Shown here piece by piece: positions 1 through 5,001 of a DNA stretch of 5,001 bases; within the stretch, counting starts at the first letter, position 1; each line of letters opens with the position of its first letter. The notes under the pieces were generated by a model. The model was not told the origin of the DNA and did no database searches. It was given only the letters and a program-made list of their open reading frames with translations. Both the position numbers and the translations under genes were made by a program. The stretch is from Anaerolineae bacterium (GTDB lineage Bacteria > Chloroflexota > Anaerolineae > Epilineales > JAHCIE01): assembly GCA_026129385.1 (NCBI GenBank), contig JAHCIE010000280.1, forward strand, positions 1-5,001. Reading direction: 5' to 3'.

Positions 1-2
1 TC

Positions 3-2033
3 ATCGCCGCCTACCTGTACGCCACCAAGCGCCGCGCCGAGGCCGCCCTGGGCCACGAGGTGCGCGACATCGTGCTGGGGCGACCGGTGCGCTTCGCCAC
101 CGATCCCCAGGCCGACGCCGTGGCCCAGGAGCGGCTCATCGAGGCCGCGCTGCGGGCGGGCTACGAGACGGTCTACCTGGAATATGAGCCTATCGCCGCT
201 GCCTTCCACTACGCCGCCAGCGCCACGGGCGACCAGCGCATCCTGGTCTTCGACTTCGGCGGCGGCACGCTGGACATCACCATCATGCGCGTCCAGGGCG
301 CGCGCCGCGACGTCCTCGCCACCGGCGGCCTGCCCATCGCCGGCGACGTGTTCGACCAGAAGTTGCTGCGCGCGCGCCTGGCCCGCCACTTCGGCGAGGG
401 CAGCGTCTACGGCCCGGCCGACGCGCCGCTGCCCGTCCCCACCTGGATCTACGACACCCTGGCCGACTGGCAAAGCCTGATCGAGCTGCAACTGCCGGAG
501 CGGGTGCGCATGCTGCGCGACATCGAGGCCACCTCCCGCGCGCCGCGCCAGCTTCAGAATCTCATCGCGCTCGTGACCGGCAACTACGGCCTGCGCATGT
601 TCGAGGCCGTCGAGGCCGCCAAGCGTCGCCTGTCCGACCTGCCCGACACCGACATCCGCCTGGTCACCGACCGCTTCGGGGTGCGCCAGCCGACCAGCCG
701 CGCCGACTTCGAGACCATCATCCGCCCCGAGATCGACGCCGTCGACCAACTGGTGGACGAGACCGTGGTCCGCTCCGGCCTGCGCCCCCAGGACATCGAC
801 GTGGTGATTCGCACCGGCGGCTCGTCCCAGATTCCCGCCTTCCAGACGCTGCTGGCCCGCAAGTTCGGCGCGGCGCGCGTGCGCAGCATCGACACCTTTA
901 GCTCGGTCACGTCGGGCCTGGGCATCATTGGCCACGGTATCCAGGCCGGCGAGATTGATGCCCGCGCCTACCGCCGCAACGGGGCCGTCCACGCCGCCCT
1001 GACCTACGAGCAGCCTCGCGTTGACCCGGTCAACCTGTCCCTCCTCAAGCGGCGCATGGACGACGAGGCACGCGGGGAAGGCGCGACGGGCGCGCTCGGC
1101 CTGGTCCTCTACGGCGGCCACCGCGTCGCCGCCGTCCCCGACGCCCTCGACGACGCCCCCGATACGGATATGCCCCTGGCGGCGGTCAACCCCGATCCCG
1201 ACCTGATGCCCCAGGTGGCCCTGGCCGTCGCGCCCGACGCGCCGATTCTCATCGCCACGTCGCGCTACCGCCTGCTGCTGACCTCGCCCCGCCAGCTCGC
1301 CAGCCTGCAAGAGGGCGGCTTCGCCCGCACTGACCTGCGCGACTTCGAGGCGGGCGAGGAGATGTGCGCCGTGGCGCGCTGGGGCGACGCCCGGGACGCG
1401 GCCCGCCTGCTGCTGGTGACGACGAAGGGCTTCGGCCGCGCCCTGAACATGGGCCTCAGCCGCGCCGCCATCGAGGGGCCGCGCCCGCTGCGCCTCGACT
1501 GGCCCATGCCCAACTGGCCCACCGCCATCCTCGGCGTCAACCCCGATGACCAGGTGCTCGTCATCACCGACACGGGCCGCGCGGCGCGGGTGGCCGTCGC
1601 CCACCTGTCGGTGCAGGGCGGGCAACTGGTCAGGGTCAGCAAGGCGAAGGGGGAGCGGGTCGCGGCGGTGGTGAGGGTCAGCAGTGGCAAGGATCAGGTG
1701 GCGCTGCTGACGACGGACGGCTACGCCCGCCGCTTCCCTACCAACAGCGTGCCCCTGGCGACGGAGCCGGGCGGCGGGCAGGTCATCGTGCGACGGCCGG
1801 TGGCGGGCGCGGCGCGGGTACGGCCCGGCGACCGGGTGTGGGCCGTGACGACCCAGCGCCTCGTGCCCCTCGACCTTCAGCGCATCAAGCCGGAGGCGAC
1901 GCCCACCACCAGGAGCCAGCCCGTCGTGAGACTCGCCGAGGGCGAGGCCGTCACCGCGTTGCTGGTCGCAGCACACGCGGGCGACGCGCGCGCCAGTCTC
2001 ACCCCCGCCCTCGCCCCCACCCAACGACGCTAG
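3..2033 (+). CDS. Hsp70/YegD-like ATPase with GyrA-CTD-like beta-pinwheel C-terminus (5' partial)
   Basis: The frame is open to the left edge, so the start lies outside; the GTG at 60 is internal, because the codons before it already read as Hsp70 sequence. 676 residues are visible, numbered here from the codon at 3. The ATPase domain (about 1-330) shows LGRPVRF (25-31), EPIAAAFHYA (62-71), the phosphate-2 motif DFGGGTLD (84-91) and the adenosine motif VVIRTGGSSQIP (267-278). The insert before EAAKRRLS resembles the YegD branch. The phosphate-1 loop, expected some 130 residues upstream, is not visible. After a linker there is no recognisable Hsp70 substrate-binding domain or helical lid. Instead, repeats begin near 366, 415, 469, 518, 566 and 612, with cores such as LLLVTTKGFGRAL, VLVITDTGRAARV and VALLTTDGYARRF. 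These resemble GyrA/ParC C-terminal blades. The likely role is a cytoplasmic ATP-driven chaperone-like or scaffold protein; the ligand is unknown. Hsp70 call sure, pinwheel call fairly sure. Confidence 0.87.
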   Translation: MAAYLYATKRRAEAALGHEVRDIVLGRPVRFATDPQADAVAQERLIEAALRAGYETVYLEYEPIAAAFHYAASATGDQRILVFDFGGGTLDITIMRVQGARRDVLATGGLPIAGDVFDQKLLRARLARHFGEGSVYGPADAPLPVPTWIYDTLADWQSLIELQLPERVRMLRDIEATSRAPRQLQNLIALVTGNYGLRMFEAVEAAKRRLSDLPDTDIRLVTDRFGVRQPTSRADFETIIRPEIDAVDQLVDETVVRSGLRPQDIDVVIRTGGSSQIPAFQTLLARKFGAARVRSIDTFSSVTSGLGIIGHGIQAGEIDARAYRRNGAVHAALTYEQPRVDPVNLSLLKRRMDDEARGEGATGALGLVLYGGHRVAAVPDALDDAPDTDMPLAAVNPDPDLMPQVALAVAPDAPILIATSRYRLLLTSPRQLASLQEGGFARTDLRDFEAGEEMCAVARWGDARDAARLLLVTTKGFGRALNMGLSRAAIEGPRPLRLDWPMPNWPTAILGVNPDDQVLVITDTGRAARVAVAHLSVQGGQLVRVSKAKGERVAAVVRVSSGKDQVALLTTDGYARRFPTNSVPLATEPGGGQVIVRRPVAGAARVRPGDRVWAVTTQRLVPLDLQRIKPEATPTTRSQPVVRLAEGEAVTALLVAAHAGDARASLTPALAPTQRR

Positions 2034-2044
2034 CGAGCCACGCA

Positions 2045-2111
2045 GCGCATGTACTGTCATGCGCCCAACGGGCTTCGCTTGCTCAGCGCCGAGGTTTAGC
2101 TCGGCGCTCGT
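2045..2111. repeat. 67-bp direct repeat, copy 1
   Basis: This copy starts GCGCATGTACTGTCATG and ends CTCGGCGCTCGT. It matches 2136-2202 at 65 of 67 positions; the differences are C2062 versus A2153 and C2076 versus G2167. It carries a small hairpin GCCC-AAC-GGGC (2063-2073) and a strong hairpin with a perfect 9-bp stem (2085-2093 with 2100-2108). The unit looks like a REP- or MITE-like intergenic element, but its presence elsewhere in the genome cannot be seen from here. Confidence 0.95.
2085..2108. repeat. Perfect inverted repeat (hairpin) in copy 1
   Basis: AGCGCCGAG (2085-2093) and CTCGGCGCT (2100-2108) are exact reverse complements separated by the six bases GTTTAG. No T-run follows on either strand, so it is not a textbook intrinsic terminator. 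It could still protect the 3' end of the Hsp70 transcript or pause polymerase, 51 bases after that gene's stop codon. Confidence 0.85.
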
Positions 2112-2139
2112 CGTGCTCGGCGCTCGTCGTGCTCGGCGC
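2101..2139. repeat. 16-bp tandem repeat, about 2.4 copies
   Basis: The unit TCGGCGCTCGTCGTGC occurs exactly at 2101-2116 and 2117-2132 and continues for seven bases (TCGGCGC) to 2139, where it runs into copy 2 of the 67-bp element. Its first eight bases are most of the 3' arm of the copy-1 hairpin. The tandem therefore supplies extra partners for the single 5' arm and may have arisen by slippage at that hairpin. Confidence 0.9.
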
Positions 2140-2202
2140 ATGTACTGTCATGAGCCCAACGGGCTTGGCTTGCTCAGCGCCGAGGTTTAGCTCGGCGCTC
2201 GT
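2136..2202. repeat. 67-bp direct repeat, copy 2
   Basis: This is the second copy of the element at 2045-2111, offset by exactly 91 bases. In this copy A2153 can pair with T2165, giving the first hairpin a 5-bp stem (AGCCC-AAC-GGGCT). The second hairpin is identical to that of copy 1 (2176-2184 with 2191-2199). It can be extended by GCTC 2172-2175 pairing with GAGC 2207-2210 across a one-sided bulge. Confidence 0.95.
2176..2199. repeat. Perfect inverted repeat (hairpin) in copy 2
   Basis: The same 9-bp stem and GTTTAG loop as at 2085-2108, carried by the second copy of the 67-bp element. The stem and loop are unchanged between copies, while both differences between copies fall outside them. 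Confidence 0.85.
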
Positions 2203-2241
2203 TGCTGAGCGCTACGCCGGGCGATGTCACCAGGTATGAGA

Positions 2242-2269
2242 AGGGGCAGCCTCTCGCGAGACTGCCCCT
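2242..2269. terminator. Possible bidirectional terminator hairpin
   Basis: AGGGGCAG (2242-2249) pairs with CTGCCCCT (2262-2269). The loop contains the self-complementary TCTCGCGAGA (2252-2261), which can add a few pairs after a CC bulge. It sits 24 bases beyond the stop codon of the leftward operon and about 210 bases beyond the Hsp70 stop, where a shared terminator for convergent genes would be. Neither side has a proper T-tract (TCTGCTGTCTT on one strand, TCTCAT on the other), so termination is inferred from position and stem strength. Confidence 0.55.
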
Positions 2270-2292
2270 CTGCTGTCTTAACCTTCAACCCC

Positions 2293-3240
2293 CTACGGCA
2301 GGCGCGAGAACCACCACAGGCTGAGCAAGCCCGCCAGGGTGAAGAACATCGCGCCCATCGCGCTGAACAGGGCGGTGACCTCCGTCTTCTCCTCGACCCA
2401 ACTGATCTGCGAGCCGAGATCGGCGTACACCTTCTCCAGATCGCCGGCATTGGCGGCGTAGAAGTACTCGCCGTCGGTCGCCTGGGCGATGCGCTGCAAA
2501 GCCTCCTCGTCCAGCCCGACGCGCTGGCCGCTGCGTAGCGCGGGGTTCGCGCCACGCTCGCCGACGCCGATGGTGTAGATCTTGACGCCCTCTTGCTTCG
2601 CGCGCGCCAGGGTCATCTCCGGCGACCGCCCGGCGGTGTTGGCCCCGTCGGATAGCAGGACAATGATGGCCTGATTCTTCTCCGCCTGCGGGTCCACCTG
2701 GCGGTTAGCGAGCTGGTCAAGACCGAGGAAGATGGCCTCGCCGATGGCCGTCCCACCGTTCGCGCTCAGGCGGTCGATGGAACGCCGTATGGCGTCCTTG
2801 TCGCGGCTGAGGGGCACGTTGAGGTTGGCCCCCGCGTTGAAGCTGATGAGGGCCATCTGCAACTGGTCGGGGACGGAGTCAACCAGGGTCTGCGCCGCTG
2901 ACTTGGCAGCCTCCATGCGGCTGGGCTTGAGGTCCTCCGCCTGCATGGAGCCGGACACGTCAATCGCCATGACGACCGACGCCTCGTCCTTCGGAATGCG
3001 GACAGTGGCCTCGGGCCGCGCCAGGCTGATCAGCAGGAACGTCAGGCCGCTGAGGAAGAGCACCGCCGGAATATGGCGGCGAATCCCCGGCCCCTTGCCG
3101 GCGACCTGGCTGAGCAGGGCGACGTTGGTGAAACGCAAGGCGTACTTGCGCCGCTGCATCTGCGCCACGACGTACAGGACGACCAGGATGGGAACAACAA
3201 CTAAGGGTAGAAATAGCAACCAGGGCCACTGAAATGTCAC
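2293..3240 (-). CDS. BatA-like membrane-anchored VWA domain protein
   Basis: A complete protein of 315 residues. A hydrophobic segment (about 8-26) and a second one (57-73) precede a von Willebrand factor A domain (about 87-285), and a final membrane segment (289-311) ends the protein at SRLP. This is the usual layout of BatA/aerotolerance-type VWA proteins. The metal-ion-dependent adhesion site is intact: DVSGS (D94, S96, S98), T164 in GGTAIG, and D198 in LLSDG. The VWA domain probably binds a divalent metal and a protein partner. Two GTG codons stand in tandem at the start. I choose the second (3240): AGGAGG then lies six bases upstream, and the start forms a GTGA overlap with the stop of the preceding gene. 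The first GTG (3243) leaves only a three-base spacer. It is the last gene of the operon; no BatB-type second VWA gene follows. The exact BatA role is inferred from family resemblance. Confidence 0.93.
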   Translation of the reverse strand: MTFQWPWLLFLPLVVVPILVVLYVVAQMQRRKYALRFTNVALLSQVAGKGPGIRRHIPAVLFLSGLTFLLISLARPEATVRIPKDEASVVMAIDVSGSMQAEDLKPSRMEAAKSAAQTLVDSVPDQLQMALISFNAGANLNVPLSRDKDAIRRSIDRLSANGGTAIGEAIFLGLDQLANRQVDPQAEKNQAIIVLLSDGANTAGRSPEMTLARAKQEGVKIYTIGVGERGANPALRSGQRVGLDEEALQRIAQATDGEYFYAANAGDLEKVYADLGSQISWVEEKTEVTALFSAMGAMFFTLAGLLSLWWFSRLP

Positions 3241-4265
3241 CACGGTCCTCCTGCAACAAGATTCTGAGCCATCGCCGCCGGGGCGTGGGCCGCCTGGCGG
3301 CCGCGCCGATAGCGGCGGGCGTTCAGGAAGCGGACCACCTCCGGTAGCATCTCACTCCCCGTGCTCAACACCAGTTCGTCGACGCCGGTCCCCGCCAGGC
3401 GCTGATGCACCTCAGCCGAGCGCGCCGCCGCCGCGTCGTGGTAGCGCTGGCGCAGCTTGCGGTCGCCGGTATCGACGGTAATCTGCATACCGGTTTCGGG
3501 GTCCTCAAAGGTCACGTAGCCGATGTCGGGCAGGTCCAGCTCGCGCGGGTCTTCCAGGCGCACCGCGACGACCTCGTGACGCTGGGCCAGCTGGCCGAGG
3601 GGCCGCTGCCAGCCGTCGGGGGCTAGAAAATCGGTGATGACCAGGACCAGCGAGCGGCGCTGGATGATACTGTTGGCGCGGTGCAACGCGCTCGTCAGAT
3701 CGGTCGGCCCGATTCGTTCCTGATGCGGCGCCTCTTGAATCTGGCGCAGCAGTTGCAGCAGGGCCGGTCGGCCCGCGCCCGGCGGCACGATACCCAGCGG
3801 CCGGTCGGCGAATAGCACCGCGCCGACGCGGTTACCGTTGCGACCCAGCAGCCGCCCGGCGATGGCCGCGAACTCCACGGCGCGGCCGCGCTTGGTGCTA
3901 TGCACCGTGCCCCAATCCACCGAGCTACTCACATCCACCACGAGCCAGGCATCCAGGGCGCGCTCCACGAAGGCCTCGCGGACGTAGACGCGCTCACTGC
4001 GAGCCGTCACGCTCCAGTCGATGAAACGCGGGTCGTCGCCGGGCTGATACTCGCGAATCTCGGACAGTTCCATGCCGGGGCCGCGCACCAGGGAGCGCTC
4101 CTCGCCGCCCAGGTAGCGCGCCAGGGGGCGCAGAATCGTCCACTCCAGGCGGCGCAGCACAGCGTCGGGCGTGTGACCCGCCGCCGGGCGGTCCGTCACG
4201 TGGCGGTGAGCAGCGGCCGCGGCCGGCGCCCGGCCAGGCGGTCGTCCACGCAACCTATGCCACAT
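3237..4265 (-). CDS. DUF58 domain protein (soluble, VWA-like)
   Basis: 342 residues. The DUF58 signature REYQPGDDPRFIDW is at 71-84, followed by TARSERVYVRE (87-97). A VWA-like fold follows with the metal-site motif DVSSS (111-115), a candidate threonine at T188 or T191, and D212 in LVITDF. DUF58 proteins are standard partners of MoxR ATPases and are thought to be VWA-like adaptors or substrates. Unlike the longer members of the family, there are no N-terminal membrane helices, so it is probably cytoplasmic. The ATG at 4265 overlaps the end of moxR by 11 bases, with GGGGA five bases upstream. Residues 1-22 are Arg/Ala/Pro-rich and not conserved-looking. An alternative GTG at 4199 would remove them but has no visible ribosome binding site. 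The stop overlaps the next gene's start by four bases, which suggests translational coupling. Confidence 0.92.
   Translation of the reverse strand: MWHRLRGRPPGRAPAAAAAHRHVTDRPAAGHTPDAVLRRLEWTILRPLARYLGGEERSLVRGPGMELSEIREYQPGDDPRFIDWSVTARSERVYVREAFVERALDAWLVVDVSSSVDWGTVHSTKRGRAVEFAAIAGRLLGRNGNRVGAVLFADRPLGIVPPGAGRPALLQLLRQIQEAPHQERIGPTDLTSALHRANSIIQRRSLVLVITDFLAPDGWQRPLGQLAQRHEVVAVRLEDPRELDLPDIGYVTFEDPETGMQITVDTGDRKLRQRYHDAAAARSAEVHQRLAGTGVDELVLSTGSEMLPEVVRFLNARRYRRGRQAAHAPAAMAQNLVAGGPW
3247..3252 (-). promoter_or_regulatory. Ribosome binding site of the VWA gene
   Basis: The - strand reads AGGAGG, a full anti-Shine-Dalgarno match, inside the 3' end of the DUF58 gene. The spacer is six bases to the GTG at 3240 and three bases to the GTG at 3243, so it favours the downstream start. 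Confidence 0.8.
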
Positions 4266-5001
4266 GCTTGTCCCCCAGGTCGATGCGCGGCGGCTGGAAG
4301 CGCTGCAAGACGGCCTTGACGATGCTGTCGGCGGTGACGCCGTTGGCGATGCCGTCGTAGGTCAGCACGATGCGGTGGCGCATCACGTCCGGGGCCAGGT
4401 CGGCCACGTCGTAGGGCAGCACGTAGGAGCGCTGGCGGATGAAAGCCAGGGCGCGGGCGGCGGTGATGAGGTTGATGGAGGCGCGGGGGCTGGCGCCGAA
4501 GGCCACGGCGGGCGCCCAGCCCTCGAGGCCGCTCTCGCGCAGCTTGCGGGTGGCATTGACCAGGGTGGCGGCGTAGGCCGTCACGTGGGGGTCAACGTAG
4601 ATGCGGTCGACGACCTGCTGGAGGCCGAGCAGATGCTGCGGCGTGATGAGGGTACGCAGGTTGATGGCCGGGCCGGTGATACGATCGACGACGACGATCT
4701 CGTCCTCGTAGCTGGGGTAGTCGACCAGTACCTTGAACATGAAGCGATCGAGTTGCGCTTCGGGCAGCGGGTATGTGCCGTCTGACTCGATGGGGTTCTG
4801 GGTTGCCATGACCAGGAACGGGTTCGGAACCTGGTAGGTCTGCTTGCCAATGGTGACCTGGCGCTCCTGCATCACTTCGAGCAGCGCGCTCTGTACCTTG
4901 GCGGGGGCGCGGTTGATCTCGTCGGCGAGCAGCAGGTTGACGAACACCGGGCCAAGCTCGGTATTGAACTCACCGGTCTTGCCGTTGAAGATGCGCGTGC
5001 C
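4255..5001 (-). CDS. MoxR-family AAA+ ATPase (5' partial)
   Basis: The frame is open to the right edge; 248 residues are visible, numbered here from the first full codon. The GTG at 4947 is internal, because the residues before it (GEFNTELGPVF) are conserved MoxR sequence. Walker B is LLLADE (23-28), followed by INRAPAKVQSALLEVMQE; sensor 1 is in MATQNP (65-70); the arginine-finger region is PLPEAQLDRF (78-87); the sensor-2 region is FGASPRAS (168-175), followed by the lid helices. Walker A and about 70-90 N-terminal residues lie outside the window. MoxR proteins form ring-shaped ATPases that act as chaperone-like remodellers, usually with VWA-domain partners, and two such partners follow in the same operon. 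The promoter must lie outside the window. The family assignment is very secure; the specific substrate cannot be inferred. Confidence 0.96.
   Translation of the reverse strand, partial: GTRIFNGKTGEFNTELGPVFVNLLLADEINRAPAKVQSALLEVMQERQVTIGKQTYQVPNPFLVMATQNPIESDGTYPLPEAQLDRFMFKVLVDYPSYEDEIVVVDRITGPAINLRTLITPQHLLGLQQVVDRIYVDPHVTAYAATLVNATRKLRESGLEGWAPAVAFGASPRASINLITAARALAFIRQRSYVLPYDVADLAPDVMRHRIVLTYDGIANGVTADSIVKAVLQRFQPPRIDLGDKHVA

Larger units (their letters stand above)
2034..2292. other. Convergent intergenic region with repeats and hairpins
   Basis: These 259 bases lie between the stop codons of two convergent transcription units. I see no credible gene: the short open frames crossing it are low-complexity, and the one on the + strand overlaps the Hsp70 gene in another frame. 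The content is a duplicated 67-bp element, a short tandem repeat and a separate hairpin, listed individually. No promoter is expected between convergent genes and none is apparent. Confidence 0.85.

Noticed and set aside
60..62. GTG as the true start of the Hsp70 protein
   Set aside because: The frame stays open to the window edge, the upstream codons read as plausible Hsp70 sequence, and starting here would remove the essential phosphate-1 part of the ATPase.
2085..2108. Standard rho-independent terminator of the Hsp70 gene
   Set aside because: The stem is strong but no T-run follows, and the same hairpin recurs in a duplicated element. I list it as an inverted repeat only.
2045..2202. CRISPR array
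   Set aside because: There are only two long copies, with a 24-base spacer that is itself made of the flanking repeat. Unit size, spacer nature and copy number do not fit.
1838..2239. Open frame of 133 codons on the + strand spanning the end of the Hsp70 gene and the repeat region
   Set aside because: It overlaps the Hsp70 frame for half its length. Its translation is Arg/Ala/Pro-rich, and the rest is repeat DNA. This is what GC-rich DNA gives in an off frame.
2732..3232. Open frame of 166 codons on the + strand opposite the VWA gene
   Set aside because: It is antisense to conserved VWA coding sequence, with no recognisable motif and no ribosome binding site I could identify.
4264..4785. 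Long + strand open frame of 173 codons opposite moxR
   Set aside because: It is a shadow of the moxR gene on the other strand, rich in Gly, Val, Asp and Ala with no domain-like sequence. moxR itself carries unmistakable AAA+ motifs.

Overview
The window is GC-rich bacterial DNA with two convergent blocks. An Hsp70-type gene runs on the + strand, entering from the left edge and ending at 2033. A tightly packed three-gene cluster runs on the - strand from the right edge down to 2293. The strong G/C third-position bias, GTG starts and short intergenic space suit several phyla (for example Chloroflexota, Actinomycetota or Deinococcota). I lean weakly to Chloroflexota, but nothing in the window is diagnostic.

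Left block (3-2033, +): the 3' part of a large protein. Its first half is an Hsp70/actin-fold ATPase domain resembling the YegD-like branch. Its second half is not a normal Hsp70 substrate-binding domain. It is a run of about six roughly 50-residue beta-rich repeats that look like the blades of the DNA gyrase A / ParC C-terminal beta-pinwheel. This architecture is the most unusual thing in the window.

Middle (2034-2292): 259 bases with no convincing gene. It holds a 67-bp direct repeat in two copies 91 bp apart (65/67 identical), each containing a perfect 9-bp-stem hairpin, plus a 16-bp tandem repeat derived from one hairpin arm. After these comes a separate hairpin at 2242-2269 that could act as a terminator between the convergent units.

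Right block (2293-5001, -): in transcription order, a MoxR-family AAA+ ATPase (5' end outside the window), a soluble DUF58 protein with a VWA-like metal site, and a membrane-anchored BatA-like VWA protein. The genes overlap by 11 and 4 bases, so they almost certainly form one translationally coupled operon. MoxR/DUF58/VWA clusters are a recognised family arrangement in which the AAA+ ATPase is thought to act as a chaperone-like remodeller on, or together with, VWA partners. The substrate here is unknown. With an Hsp70-type ATPase alongside, the region has a protein-quality-control or complex-assembly flavour, but the convergent orientation means the Hsp70 gene is not in the same transcript.
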